A DNA stretch of 43,144 bases, taken from contig JABWBH010000040.1 in assembly GCA_013360585.1 (NCBI GenBank), positions 1-43,144 on the forward strand. Direction: 5' to 3'. Shown here in pieces: positions 27,288-36,629 of this stretch. Made by a program: the position numbers and the translations under genes. Position 1 is the first letter of the stretch, and each line of letters opens with the position of its first letter. The stretch comes from Phycisphaerae bacterium. Lineage in GTDB: Bacteria > Planctomycetota > Phycisphaerae > UBA1845. The notes beneath the pieces were generated by a model. The model was given only the letters and a program-made list of their open reading frames with translations. It made no database searches and had not been told where the DNA came from.

Positions 27288-28562
27288 ATGAAGTCCGACG
27301 CGCTCTTCCTGCAAGCTCAGTCGTTCCTGCCCGGCGGGGTGAACTCGCCGGTGCGGGCGTTCAAGTCGGTCGGCGGAACGCCGCGTGTGATTGCACAGGC
27401 GGTCGGCGCAGAATTGATCGATGTCGAGGGGCGATCCTACATCGACTGCGTGGGGGCGTGGGGGGCGGGAATTCTCGGGCACGCTCCCCCGGATGTCCTG
27501 CGGGCGATCACCCAGGCCGCACAACTAGGACCGTCCCCAGGGCTTTGTAACGAGCTGGAGGTCTCGCTCGCACGGGAGATCGCCTCGCGAGTTCCTTGTG
27601 CCGAGAGAATCCGCTTCGTCAATTCCGGGACGGAGGCGGTGATGAGCGCCGTGCGGCTTGCGCGGGCGGCGACCGGGCGCGACGTCATCCTCAAGTTCGA
27701 GGGCGGCTATCACGGTCATGCGGATGCGATGCTGGTGCGTGCGGGGTCGGGGGCGGCGACGCTGGGCCTGCCGGATTCGCCGGGAGTGACGGGCGGCGCC
27801 GCGGCGGACACGCGGGTGTGTGCTTACAACGATCTTGAGGCGGTCGAGGCGACGGCGGCGGCTGAGGGGGAGCGACTCGCGGCAATCATCGTTGAGCCGG
27901 TGGCGGGGAACATGGGCGTCGTCCCGCCGGTCGAGGGTTTTCTTCAGGGACTTCGCGCGGTTTGTTCGCGGGTCGGGGCGCTGCTGATTTTCGATGAAGT
28001 CATGACCGGGTTCCGGGTGGCGCGCGGGGGGGCGGCGGCGCGGACGGGGGTGCAACCTGACCTGATCACCCTGGGAAAGATCCTCGGCGGCGGGCTGCCG
28101 ATCGGGGCGTACGCGGGCCGGGCGGACCTGATGAACCTCGTGGCGCCGGCGGGTCCGGTGTACCAGGCCGGGACGTTCTGCGGTCATCCGGTCGTGATGG
28201 CGGCGGGGCTTGCGGTCTTGGCGCAATTGACGGAAGGCGCGTATACGAAGCTGGAGTCGGCGGGGGACAAGGTCGAGCGCGGATTGTGTTCGGCGCTGAA
28301 GGCGGTGGGTGTGAGCGGTTGTGTGCAGCGCGTCGGCTCGATGCTGACCTTGTTCTTCGGCGTGGAGCGGGTTCGGAACTTCGCCGACGCCCGGCGGGCG
28401 GATCACGCGCGTTTCGCGCGGTTCTTTCAGGGGATGCTCGCCCGGGGCGTCCACCTTCCGCCCAGCGGATACGAAGCGTGGTTTCTCTCCACGGCGCACG
28501 ACGAAGCGGTACTCGATCGCCTGCTGAAGGCCGCGGCGGAGTCGCTGTTGGAGACGACCTGA
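27288..28562 (+). CDS. hemL: Glutamate-1-semialdehyde 2,1-aminomutase
   Basis: PLP enzyme that converts glutamate-1-semialdehyde to 5-aminolevulinate, the C5 route to tetrapyrroles. The 424-residue protein has the expected FLPGGVNSPVRAF start, VNSGTEAVMSAVRLARAATGR, GGYHGHAD, the IFDEVMTGFRVARGGA segment and the PLP lysine in LGKILGGGLPIGAY. GTFCGHPVVMAAG is also typical. One oddity is PSPGLCNELE where most family members have a Gly/Ala-Pro-Thr-Glu segment. ATG at 27288, 13 bp after the carrier protein, with AAGGCGG upstream. Confidence 0.95.
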   Translation: MKSDALFLQAQSFLPGGVNSPVRAFKSVGGTPRVIAQAVGAELIDVEGRSYIDCVGAWGAGILGHAPPDVLRAITQAAQLGPSPGLCNELEVSLAREIASRVPCAERIRFVNSGTEAVMSAVRLARAATGRDVILKFEGGYHGHADAMLVRAGSGAATLGLPDSPGVTGGAAADTRVCAYNDLEAVEATAAAEGERLAAIIVEPVAGNMGVVPPVEGFLQGLRAVCSRVGALLIFDEVMTGFRVARGGAAARTGVQPDLITLGKILGGGLPIGAYAGRADLMNLVAPAGPVYQAGTFCGHPVVMAAGLAVLAQLTEGAYTKLESAGDKVERGLCSALKAVGVSGCVQRVGSMLTLFFGVERVRNFADARRADHARFARFFQGMLARGVHLPPSGYEAWFLSTAHDEAVLDRLLKAAAESLLETT

Positions 28563-28635
28563 CCGCTGATGCTCCCCCGAAGCAGACGATCTGGGTGCCG
28601 CGAGTTCGCGCAGGCTGAAGCCCGCGGCTCGGGAG

Positions 28636-29127
28636 TCACGTCTCCGAACGCAGGTAGTCTCCGGAGCGCCCGCCGCGTTTTGATTCGAGGCGGACCGGAC
28701 CGAGCGTCATGGCCCGGTCGGCGGACTTGGCCATGTCGTACAAGGTGAGGGCGGCGACGGTCGCCCCGACGAGCGCCTCCATCTCGACGCCGGTTCGCCC
28801 GAGGGCACGCGCCGTGCAGTGAATCCGGACGGCGTCCGCGCCTTCGGCGGAGAGGGCGACGCCGACGAACTCCAGGGGAAGCACATGACACAGGGGGATC
28901 AGATCGGACGTCTTCTTCGCCGCGGCAATGCCGGCGAGGCGCGCGGCGGCGAGGGCGTCGCCCTTGGGGAGGCGCCCGGAAAAAAGGGCGTCTCGCACGT
29001 CCGGCTGCATCACGAGTCGGGCGGATGCGACCGCTTCGCGGAGCGTCACGGGCTTGTCCGAGACATCGACCATCGTCGCCCGCCCCTGGGCGTCGAGGTG
29101 CGTGAAACCGTGCGGGTCCGAGTTCAT
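28636..29127 (-). CDS. moaC: Cyclic pyranopterin monophosphate synthase MoaC
   Basis: It makes cPMP from the MoaA product in molybdenum cofactor synthesis. The 163-residue protein has [38 protein letters not shown] and the signature [27 protein letters not shown]. The second proline of the usual LCHPLPL is valine. ATG at 29127. It stands alone, convergent with hemL and about 12 kb from the MoaD-MoaE fusion. Confidence 0.96.
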   Translation of the reverse strand: MNSDPHGFTHLDAQGRATMVDVSDKPVTLREAVASARLVMQPDVRDALFSGRLPKGDALAAARLAGIAAAKKTSDLIPLCHVLPLEFVGVALSAEGADAVRIHCTARALGRTGVEMEALVGATVAALTLYDMAKSADRAMTLGPVRLESKRGGRSGDYLRSET

Positions 29128-29262
29128 GCGCAGTCCTTATCCTCGAGGTCGGCCGGTTCCGGGCGGGTCAAATGCGCGACCCGCACGTCCCGGGCCGGTT
29201 CCCTCGGTCCGATCATTGCCCGGAAAGCGGTCAAGTCAAACGACGGGCTCTCCGATACCGGT

Positions 29263-29814
29263 ATGATGAGCCTGGGTCTGCGGATGATTGTGCCGTGTGA
29301 GGCGTCGGGGTCCAGCGCGGGATGCGTAGCGCCACCGGCGGACCGTCCGTCGCACCTGCGGACCCCGTCACTGACGCGACGGCTGGTCGCGTGGGTGGCG
29401 GCTTCGCGGGCGCACCGGGTCATCCTGCTGATCAGCGGAGTCTGGATTCTGAATGCGTTCGACCTCGTGCTGACGATCACGGCGCACCGTCAGCACCTGC
29501 TGCACGAACTGAACCCGCTGGCGAAGCACCTGCTGTCGCACGGGGAAGTCTTCCTGGCCTTGTTCAAGATCGGGCTGCTGTCGATCGGGACGTACGCCCT
29601 GCTGAAGTTCCGTCAGGAGCGGATCGCGGAACTCGGATGTTTCGTCGTGATCGCGACGTACGTCCTCGTGGCGCTGCAGTGGCATTTCTGTTACGAGGTA
29701 TACGCGACGACGATCAACTGCGGACCGGACGTGTTGCATTTGTGGCAGCCGGCGCAGGCGCCGCTTCCGGCGTGGACCTCGTCTGGCGCCGCCGCCGCAC
29801 CGTTACATCCGTGA
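29263..29814 (+). CDS. DUF5658-like membrane protein
   Basis: A 183-residue protein with a hydrophilic N-terminal 45 residues and about four membrane segments. The pattern NAFDLVLTITAHRQHLLHELNPLAKHLL followed by FKIGLLSIGTYALLKF fits DUF5658, whose function is unknown. The tail after CGPDVLHLW is Pro/Ala-rich. Two tandem ATG codons (29263 and 29266) are available. It is divergent from moaC and convergent with the small membrane protein at 29828. Confidence 0.7.
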   Translation: MMSLGLRMIVPCEASGSSAGCVAPPADRPSHLRTPSLTRRLVAWVAASRAHRVILLISGVWILNAFDLVLTITAHRQHLLHELNPLAKHLLSHGEVFLALFKIGLLSIGTYALLKFRQERIAELGCFVVIATYVLVALQWHFCYEVYATTINCGPDVLHLWQPAQAPLPAWTSSGAAAAPLHP

Positions 29815-29827
29815 CCTCCCTCGGGGT

Positions 29828-30304
29828 CTACGACGGTCGGTTCGCCAGCACAAGCCCCGCGCCTGCTGCGGCAAGGAGGATCCCCGCGTAGTACCAGAGG
29901 TTCGGGGCATGAACCGGTCGATGCCAGATCATGCCGACGATCGTGCCGACGATCGGCGCTCCGGAGAAGACCAGGGGGACGACGCTCGTGGGGCGTCCGC
30001 CGTTTTTGAGCGCGAAAACGATGCCCAGCGCTCCGACGGCTCCGAGCACGCCCGCGATGGTGGAGAATTTCACTCCCTGCCAGCCTGTCGTGGCGGAGAC
30101 GAACTCCAGCGGTTCCGCGCGGGTTCCCCAGAGATAAAGCAGGATCACACCTGCAAGGAGGAAATACGCCAGTCCGACAAAGAGGAACGCCCGCAGTGCC
30201 CCCTGCCCCTTCGGAAGGAAAGCCCCCTGCCCTTGATGCAGGACCGGAACATACGCCCCCCAGCAGAGCACCGTCAGCACCACGAACGCCAGCCACGACT
30301 TCAT
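29828..30304 (-). CDS. Small DMT/EamA-like membrane protein
   Basis: 158 residues, about five hydrophobic segments (WLAFVVLTVLCWGAYVPV, FLFVGLAYFLLAGVILLYLWG, FSTIAGVLGAVGALGIVFAL, VVPLVFSGAPIVGTIVGMIW, LWYYAGILLAAAGAGLVLA). The arrangement and the LCWG and AGI-L-GAGLVL motifs resemble one half of a drug/metabolite transporter, so it may act as a dimer. Substrate unknown. The ATG at 30304 is supported by AAGGAGG 6 nt upstream; the longer frame is not. Confidence 0.75.
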   Translation of the reverse strand: MKSWLAFVVLTVLCWGAYVPVLHQGQGAFLPKGQGALRAFLFVGLAYFLLAGVILLYLWGTRAEPLEFVSATTGWQGVKFSTIAGVLGAVGALGIVFALKNGGRPTSVVPLVFSGAPIVGTIVGMIWHRPVHAPNLWYYAGILLAAAGAGLVLANRPS

Positions 30305-30795
30305 CCAAATCCTCCTTCGCCGCGCGGAGACGGTCCGGCTGTCTTCCTCGAAGCCGCCGCCTGATCGGACCGCGCCGCGGCGGATCACGCTAATGCGGCG
30401 CGCCGCGTTCATCAACGTGGCGCGCGGGGTCGAGTTTAGCGGTCCGCAGAATTGCGCGGTTTCTGCATCAACCTGGGGAAAATGTTGCGGCTTCGCCACA
30501 CCGCCTCTGAACGTCCCGCGAAACAAGGGCTTGCGCCTTGTCCGGGTAGCGTGTGCGCGGATCGACGTTGACGGATGTCAACATTCGACGGGACGTTCTG
30601 GGACGCAGCGGCGCGTTTTGATGTTGTCGGCGTGGAAGGCAACCTCACGCCCGGCCTACACTTGGGTCAGAGGGGCGGACGCAGCGTGCGTCGTCGGCAC
30701 GCGGGTTGTCCTGATTGAGCGGCGGACGCGAGAGCGTCGCCGTGCGGCGGACGGACGCTCGTTCGTGGGTGGGGAACTCAAAGGAAGCAAACCAC
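30305..30795. other. Divergent intergenic region
   Basis: 491 bp between two divergent small genes. The one clear element is the palindrome GTTGACGGATGTCAAC (30567-30582), 6-bp arms around GGAT, which could be an operator. No promoter of good quality was found for either gene and no protein is supported. Confidence 0.4.
30567..30582. promoter_or_regulatory. Operator-like palindrome
   Basis: GTTGAC and GTCAAC are perfect inverted arms around GGAT. The site lies about 215 bp upstream of the coiled-coil gene and 260 bp upstream of the DMT-like gene. A role as a regulator-binding site is inferred from symmetry only. Confidence 0.3.
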
Positions 30796-31065
30796 ATGAA
30801 AGAGGAAACGTTCCAGAGAAAGCTTGCGGAGCTTGTGCGGGAGATCGGCACCTTGCCGGAGGGGGAGCGCGAGAAGCTTCAGCTCCTCGCCGAGCAGACG
30901 CGCGAGAGGCATAAGCAACTCAAGGAAACCGTCAGCAGCCTTCAGGAGAGCATTGATTTCCTGCGGCTGAGCATCAAGTACCTGATCTTTGATCTCGAGG
31001 CCACGCGGCGCGAGAACGCCCAGCTTCGCAAGATGCTGGACGAGCAGAACGGGGGCGAGGTCTGA
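30796..31065 (+). CDS. Small coiled-coil protein, function unknown
   Basis: 89 residues, nearly all helical, with heptad-like spacing from about residue 5 to 85. The stretch SLQESIDFLRLSIKYLIFDLEATRRE is compact and looks strongly constrained. No signal peptide, cysteine or catalytic motif. ATG at 30796 follows AAGGAAG by about 7 nt. It has its own strong terminator at 31185-31216, which implies a monocistronic and probably well-expressed transcript. A structural or adaptor role is possible; no function is claimed. Confidence 0.75.
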   Translation: MKEETFQRKLAELVREIGTLPEGEREKLQLLAEQTRERHKQLKETVSSLQESIDFLRLSIKYLIFDLEATRRENAQLRKMLDEQNGGEV

Positions 31066-31184
31066 GCGAAGGCGGCGCGCCGGACCCGAAGGCGCGACCG
31101 GCGGCGGCGTAAGTGCGACAGCTTCGCGCGGCCGCGCGGCGCCCGGGGGGAAAGAGCGGGTCCGAAGTCTTCAGCTCGACCGTC

Positions 31185-31216
31185 GAGCGACGCCGGAGTC
31201 GGCGTCGCTCTTTTTT
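31185..31216 (+). terminator. Rho-independent terminator
   Basis: GAGCGACGCCG (31185-31195) and CGGCGTCGCTC (31200-31210) form a perfect 11-bp stem with loop GAGT, followed at once by TTTTTT (31211-31216). It lies 120 bp past the coiled-coil gene. Confidence 0.93.
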
Positions 31217-31344
31217 GCGCGCCGACAGTGAGCCGGTGCTTTCGGCTCCTGCGGCGTCGGCGGTACATTCCCGGGGGGGCGCCGTGCTGACGTGAGGGAG
31301 CCTGAGTTTCATCGCATCAGCCTGGGGCCGGCGAGTTCGGTCAT

Positions 31345-33174
31345 ATGTGGCGTATTGCCGCCGGAATGTTGATCGTCGTCCTTTGTGTCCTGCTTTCGGT
31401 GCGCGCCGACTGCGTCGTCAACGTGGTGAGTTACACGGTGGAGCCGATCCGGGGTTCGGGCGCGGCGCGTTACCTTATTCCTGCCATCGTGGCGGGGCTG
31501 GCGATCCGGCTTGCGTGGCGCGGACGGTGCAGCACGACCGGCGTTATCTGCGCGATCGCCGCCGCCGGTGCGGGATGTCTCCTGCTGGCTGGTGCGGCGC
31601 CGGGCCTGTCGCCAGCGAGCTACGCAGCGCTGGCGGGAAGCTGGGCGGGGATATCCGCGGCACTGGTTTCGCTGGGTCGAAGCGGATGTACTCACCTGCC
31701 GAAGTCCTCAGGCGCGGCGGGGTCAGTCGATCCGCCCCGCGCTTCCCGCCTTCCCGCCGTGATCCTGAGTTGCGCCATCTTTGCCTCGACAACGTGGCAT
31801 GCCTGGATGCAGGTCGTGCAGTGGCGACACTTCTCGCTCGGGTTCGCGGATGTCGGGTTGTTCGTGGTCGAGCTTGAGAACCTGCTGCCGTGGAAGCCGG
31901 AGGCGGCGGGCCGGTTCGCCTCGACCCGGCTGGGGTTTCACTGCATCCCGCTGTTTTACGCGCTTGCGCCGGTGTACGCCGTGGTGCGGACGCCGGTGCT
32001 GCTGATGATCGTCGGACCCCTGGCGTTAAACGCGGCGGCGCTGCCTTTTTTCAGCCTGGCGAGAGCGCGGACCGGTTGTGCGTGGACGGGGCTTGCGGCG
32101 GGACTGGGGTGGCTGGCGCTGCCGTCGCTGTCCCGTCTGCCGCACGCGAACACTTACGGGTTTCAGTCGATCTACCTTGCTGCGCCGTTCGTGGCGGCTT
32201 TCGTCTGTCTCGGACTGCAAGGTCGGCGGCGTGCGTCGTGGGCGGCGCTGGTGCTGGCGATGCTGTGTGAGGAGACGGTCTGCGGTGTTGCCGCGGGGTG
32301 GGGCGCGTACGTGGCGCTGGTTCAAACAAAGCGGCGCGATGGTGCGTGCCTCGTCGGTGTCGCGCTGGCGTACCTCGCTTTGACGACGCAGGTGATCATT
32401 CCGGCGTTCGCCGCAGAAGCGCGATATACGAGGGTGGACCTTTTCGGCGATCTCTCGGTCGACGCGGTCGTTTCTCGACTGTCGCGACCTGAGGCGTGGG
32501 CGTTTCTTGCGGCGTTGGCGGCGCCGCTGGTTGCGGGGTGGGTGCGGGCACCCGGGTTGTTGATCGTCGCGGCACCAACGCTGCTGCTGGTGCTGACGAT
32601 GGCGGAGGGATCCTACCTGAGCATCAAGTACTGGCATCAGACGTCGGTGCTGCCCGTGTTGTACGCGGCGGCGCTTGTCGGCTGGACGACTTCAAGCCGC
32701 CGGAGCTTGAAGGCGGCGTCGGAGCTGAAGCCCGATGTGCGGCCCGGCTCGACCGCCCGGGCTACTGTGGTCGCGGGGCTGGCGGGGATTCTCATCGCGC
32801 ATCAGTGGCTCGGGTTTTCACCGCTTGCGCATGCTTTTTCTCCGATGATGGCCGCGACCGGCTGGGATCAGCCTGACGTCCGGATGAACGTGGTACGCTT
32901 TGTGCAGGAGCGGTTCGATCCGGATGCCACGCACGTGGTGGCGACGGAGCGGCTGGCGATGCACTTCACGCGGTACGTGACGGTGCGGTCCACGCCGGGC
33001 GTGATTTTCGACGCAATCCCCGCGGGACGGTGTGTACTGGTGGTGGATCGGTCGGACACGTGGGACCGGACCGTGAGTTCGGGGCGCATCGAGGCGCTAC
33101 TGGAGGACGCCTCTGCGGCTGGGTTCGGGAGCGTGATGACGCAGGGTTCGGTGGAGGTGTTCGTCAGGGAGTGA
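31345..33174 (+). CDS. DUF2079-type polytopic membrane protein
   Basis: 609 residues with roughly 12 or more hydrophobic segments. The central part (FSLGFADVGLFVVELENLLPWKPE, then LGFHCIPLFYALAPVYAV and LCEETVCGVAAGWGAYVAL) fits DUF2079, a family distantly like membrane glycosyltransferases. The C-terminal 130 residues are a soluble domain after the last membrane span. No ribosome site precedes the ATG at 31345. It ends 10 bp before the P-type ATPase frame, so co-transcription is likely. Function unknown. Confidence 0.72.
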   Translation: MWRIAAGMLIVVLCVLLSVRADCVVNVVSYTVEPIRGSGAARYLIPAIVAGLAIRLAWRGRCSTTGVICAIAAAGAGCLLLAGAAPGLSPASYAALAGSWAGISAALVSLGRSGCTHLPKSSGAAGSVDPPRASRLPAVILSCAIFASTTWHAWMQVVQWRHFSLGFADVGLFVVELENLLPWKPEAAGRFASTRLGFHCIPLFYALAPVYAVVRTPVLLMIVGPLALNAAALPFFSLARARTGCAWTGLAAGLGWLALPSLSRLPHANTYGFQSIYLAAPFVAAFVCLGLQGRRRASWAALVLAMLCEETVCGVAAGWGAYVALVQTKRRDGACLVGVALAYLALTTQVIIPAFAAEARYTRVDLFGDLSVDAVVSRLSRPEAWAFLAALAAPLVAGWVRAPGLLIVAAPTLLLVLTMAEGSYLSIKYWHQTSVLPVLYAAALVGWTTSSRRSLKAASELKPDVRPGSTARATVVAGLAGILIAHQWLGFSPLAHAFSPMMAATGWDQPDVRMNVVRFVQERFDPDATHVVATERLAMHFTRYVTVRSTPGVIFDAIPAGRCVLVVDRSDTWDRTVSSGRIEALLEDASAAGFGSVMTQGSVEVFVRE

Positions 33175-33184
33175 GTGCCGCACG

Positions 33185-35398
33185 TTGAGCGCGGGAGCGT
33201 CAGTACACGATCAGAGGGTGGTCGCGGAGGCGCCCGTCGGCCCGGGGGTCGCGCGGCCTTGCTGCGCATATTGCGACCTGCCGATCCTCGTGATCCTCGG
33301 GCGCGAGGAGGTTGCTTCGGCGGAACCGTTGTATTGCTGCCTCGGCTGTCGCCTTGCGGCGCAGATCGCCGGCGCCCGTGATGAGGAAGGGCGTGCGACG
33401 GGGGCGATCACGCGCCTCGGGCTGGCGATCTTCCTGACGATGGTGGTGATGGCGTTCACGACGTACTTCTACGGAAGAGAACTGGAGTCCTCTCCGGAGA
33501 CGGCGCCCGCGGCAGCCGCGCATTTCGAGGGCGTGATGCGTTATGTGACGATGATCTTCGCCACGCCGGTGCTCCTGCTGCTGGGGGGGCCGATCGCCGC
33601 GGAAGCGCGGGAGTCGTGGCGGCGGCGATCGGTGGGGACGGACGCCCTGATCCTGATCGGCGTGGTTTCGGCATATGCGTTGTCGTATGCATCGACGCTG
33701 CGAGACTCGGGGCCGGTGTACTTTGAGACGGCTTGCGTGGTCCTCGTGCTGGTGACGCTGGGGCGTTACATCGAGGCACGAACGAAGCTGCGGGCGTCGA
33801 AGCTGCTGCGTCCGTCGCGCGCGCTGCTTCCGGCGACGGTCGTCATCGAGCGTGGCGGAGTCGAGGCGAGGATCCCGACCGAGGAGATGATCGAGGGCGA
33901 CATCCTTGCGGTGCGGGCCGGTGAGCGACTTGCTGCGGACGGCGTGGTCGTCGAGGGCGCCGCGCACGCGGATCTTCGTTGGATCACCGGCGAAAGCGCG
34001 CCGGCGACGGTCAAACCGGGAGATGTGCTTCCGGCGGGCGCGCTCAATCTCGACGGGCATCTGCGCGTGCGCGTCACGGCGGCGGGCGCGCGGAGCGCGC
34101 TGGGGCGAATTCTCGAGCAGATTGACGAAGCGCAGCGTACGAAAGGACGGTACGAAAGACTGGCGGACCGGGTCGCAGGCGTGTTCGTGCCGCTGACGTT
34201 GGCGCTGGGGGTCATCGGCGGCGCGCTGGGGTACATGCGTGGGGGCGCCGGCGAGGCCGTCGAGAGCTTCCTGTCGGTGCTGCTGATCGCGTGTCCTTGT
34301 GCCTTGGGGATCGCAACGCCGCTGGCGGTCTGGGCGGGGATAGGCCGGGCAGCGGCGCGCGGCGTCATCCTGCGCAGCGCGGAAGTGCTTGAGACGTTGG
34401 CGGATATCCGCGCGGCGGCGTTCGACAAGACCGGCACGCTGACGGCGTCGCACCCGGTCGTCGTCGCGTGGACCGCGTCAAGCGAGCGTGAGGAAGGGGC
34501 TTTGCTCTCCCTCGCGCGTACGCTCGCCGTCACCTCGACACATCCTTACTCGCGCTGCGTGGCGGAGTACGCCGAGCGGCGGGTCGGAACGGATGCCGGC
34601 GAGGGATCCGCCTCGGACATCTCCGTCGTTCCCGGTCGCGGCATCCTTGCCCGTGTCGGAGAGGAACTCGTGCGTTACGGCAGCGCGGTCCACGTGTTCG
34701 GCGCGGACGCGCCGTCATCCGTCGCGGTCGGCGAGGCGCTGCGTCGCGCTTCGTTGGAGGGGCTGGGTGTCGTGTGCCTGCGCGACAAGCGAGGACGAGA
34801 GGGCGTATTCTTGCTCGATGAGGAGGTCCGTGCCGGTGCGGCGGAGGCGCTGGCGGCGTTTGCCGGGCTGGGGTGTCCCGCGGCGGTACTGACCGGAGAT
34901 CACGCGGCTCGCGGTGAGCGACTCGCACGGACACTGGGTGTGCCGGTGCGCGCCGGCCTGCTCCCGGACGACAAGATTGCCGAGTTGGCGGCGCTGCGGG
35001 AGCGTCACGGGCGGGTGATGATGATCGGCGACGGGCTTAATGACGCCCCGGCGCTCGCGGCGGCGGACGTCGGGGTCGCGATGGGTTGCGGGACGGACCT
35101 GAGCCGGGCGACGGCGTCGGCGTGTTTGATGGGGGACGACCCCGGGACGGCGCCGTGGCTGGTCCTGCTGGGGAGACGGACGGTGCGGACGATCCGGGTC
35201 AATCTGGCGTGGGCGTTCGCGTACAATCTGGCGGGCGTGGGGGTGGCGCTGACAGGGGCGTTGCGGCCGACTTTTGCAGCGGTGGCGATGCTCATCAGCA
35301 GTCTGCTCGTCGTGGGAAACTCAATGCGGCTGGCGACGCACGACGGGTTGCCGATCAGCGACGGCGATGCCGGGTTTGCGGGGAAGAGGGATGTTTGA
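33185..35398 (+). CDS. Heavy-metal P1B-type ATPase, CcoI/FixI-like copper pump
   Basis: 737 residues. A short N-terminal zinc-ribbon-like head has C26-C27-x2-C30 and C51-C52-x2-C55 (CCAYCDLPI, YCCLGCRLA), as in CcoI/FixI, but no classical ferredoxin-like HMA domain is seen. The core has TGES, the membrane metal site CPC (C370-P-C372), the phosphorylation site D414 in FDKTGTLT, the HP motif (STHPYS) and GDGLNDAPAL. CcoI-type pumps supply copper for cbb3 oxidase. The start is unclear: TTG at 33185 or GTG near 33221. It overlaps the SafE-like gene by 8 bp. Confidence 0.9.
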   Translation: MSAGASVHDQRVVAEAPVGPGVARPCCAYCDLPILVILGREEVASAEPLYCCLGCRLAAQIAGARDEEGRATGAITRLGLAIFLTMVVMAFTTYFYGRELESSPETAPAAAAHFEGVMRYVTMIFATPVLLLLGGPIAAEARESWRRRSVGTDALILIGVVSAYALSYASTLRDSGPVYFETACVVLVLVTLGRYIEARTKLRASKLLRPSRALLPATVVIERGGVEARIPTEEMIEGDILAVRAGERLAADGVVVEGAAHADLRWITGESAPATVKPGDVLPAGALNLDGHLRVRVTAAGARSALGRILEQIDEAQRTKGRYERLADRVAGVFVPLTLALGVIGGALGYMRGGAGEAVESFLSVLLIACPCALGIATPLAVWAGIGRAAARGVILRSAEVLETLADIRAAAFDKTGTLTASHPVVVAWTASSEREEGALLSLARTLAVTSTHPYSRCVAEYAERRVGTDAGEGSASDISVVPGRGILARVGEELVRYGSAVHVFGADAPSSVAVGEALRRASLEGLGVVCLRDKRGREGVFLLDEEVRAGAAEALAAFAGLGCPAAVLTGDHAARGERLARTLGVPVRAGLLPDDKIAELAALRERHGRVMMIGDGLNDAPALAAADVGVAMGCGTDLSRATASACLMGDDPGTAPWLVLLGRRTVRTIRVNLAWAFAYNLAGVGVALTGALRPTFAAVAMLISSLLVVGNSMRLATHDGLPISDGDAGFAGKRDV

Positions 35399-36221
35399 GT
35401 GGCCGGCGGTGTTCCTCGGGGGTTTGATGGGCTCGGCACATTGCGTGGGCATGTGCGGCGGGATCGCGCTGACGGTCGGCGGCGGGCTGCGCGTCGCTGA
35501 TCCCTCGGCAGGGGGCGGCGGCAACCCTGACGCGGTTCGGCACCTGCCCGCCATCGTTCCTGCATCAAGGGTGCGTCGGCAGATTCTTTTCGGGCTTGGG
35601 CGCGTGAGCACGTACGCGTTTCTCGGGGCGATGGCCGGGAATTTGGGCGGACGGGCGGCGGCGATCAATCTCCCGATCGGAGGCGCGCAGCAGGCGATGT
35701 CGGTGCTTGCGGGGGTTCTGATGATCGGCGTCGGGCTGACGCTGGCTGGCGTGCGGCTTCGCCCGCGCGGCGGCGCTGCCGCCGCCGGATGCTCGTCGGG
35801 GCTGACAAGCAGGCTGGAGCGCGGCGCCGCGGTGTTCGCTGAGGCGGTGCGGGCGCCGGGCGCACTCGGACCTTTTGTCGCGGGGCTGGCGACGGGGTTT
35901 CTTCCGTGCGGGTTGGTGTACGCTTTTCTGGCGCAGGCTGCGGCGGGCGGCAGGGTTGCGGAGGGCGCGCTGCTGATGACGGTGTTCGGACTGGGGACGT
36001 TGCCGGCGATGACGGTGTTCGGGTGCGGGGCGGGGCGCCTGATCGGGCCGATGCGGGCGCGGTGGCGGTTTGCCGCGGCGGCGCTGGTCGTGGCGGCGGG
36101 CGGCGTCACGATCTGGCGCGGGTGGCCGAAGGAGACGGGGGTGTGCTGCCACGGAGGCGGTGTTTCCGCGGCGGTCGACGCGTCTGATTCTGATCATGCC
36201 CCTGTCGGAACCGGCGACTGA
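35391..36221 (+). CDS. SafE/UreH-like membrane protein (DsbD-like transmembrane family)
   Basis: 276 residues with six predicted membrane segments. The diagnostic first segment GLMGSAHCVGMCGGIAL and the repeat-like GLATGFLPCGLVYAFLAQAAA belong to the family often labelled sulfite exporter TauE/SafE or urease accessory UreH, which commonly sits beside CcoI-type copper ATPases. Two intramembrane Cys-containing motifs suggest metal or redox handling; sulfite export itself is not implied. A Cys/His cluster (VCCHGGG) lies near the C-terminus. The ATG at 35391 overlaps the ATPase stop. Confidence 0.82.
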   Translation: MFEWPAVFLGGLMGSAHCVGMCGGIALTVGGGLRVADPSAGGGGNPDAVRHLPAIVPASRVRRQILFGLGRVSTYAFLGAMAGNLGGRAAAINLPIGGAQQAMSVLAGVLMIGVGLTLAGVRLRPRGGAAAAGCSSGLTSRLERGAAVFAEAVRAPGALGPFVAGLATGFLPCGLVYAFLAQAAAGGRVAEGALLMTVFGLGTLPAMTVFGCGAGRLIGPMRARWRFAAAALVVAAGGVTIWRGWPKETGVCCHGGGVSAAVDASDSDHAPVGTGD

Positions 36222-36598
36222 ACCGCGAGGATCGCTGCGCCAACCGCCGCGCACATCACCGTCAGCATGAAGATCAGGAACGCAACGCCGTATAACGTCC
36301 GGGCGCTCTCATCCGCGATCTTCCCGCGGTGAACGCCGCGACGAAACCGGGCGGCGAGAAACCCGCACACCCACGTCCAGTGCAGGATCACGTGAAGCAG
36401 CACGACCAGCGCGAACCACGCCAGCAACGCCAGGTGCAGACGCAACCACCCGCCGTATCCGACGGACAGCAGCGTCCACCCTCTTGCCGACTCCGCGCCG
36501 GGAAACGCAAAGAAGAGCACGCCCCCGGTCACCAGTGGTCCGGTCAGCGACAGCAGCAGCAGCACGTCCACCAGGAAGTTCAACGTCGATCGGTTCAC
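36194..36598 (-). CDS. DUF4405-like membrane protein (putative haem-binding)
   Basis: About 134 residues with four hydrophobic segments. The order NFLVDVLLLLSLTGPLVTGG, then LHLALLAWFALVVLLHVILHWTWV fits DUF4405, related to cytochrome b-like proteins; the histidines at LHLA, LLHV and LHW are possible haem ligands. The start is uncertain: GTG at 36598 gives the family N-terminus, while ATG at 36682 would overlap the upstream gene by 53 bp. It converges on the SafE-like gene with a 28-bp overlap of coding ends. Confidence 0.7.
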   Translation of the reverse strand: MNRSTLNFLVDVLLLLSLTGPLVTGGVLFFAFPGAESARGWTLLSVGYGGWLRLHLALLAWFALVVLLHVILHWTWVCGFLAARFRRGVHRGKIADESARTLYGVAFLIFMLTVMCAAVGAAILAVQSPVPTGA

Positions 36599-36629
36599 GG
36601 CGGGCAGGATACCCGCAAGGCGGGCGGCG

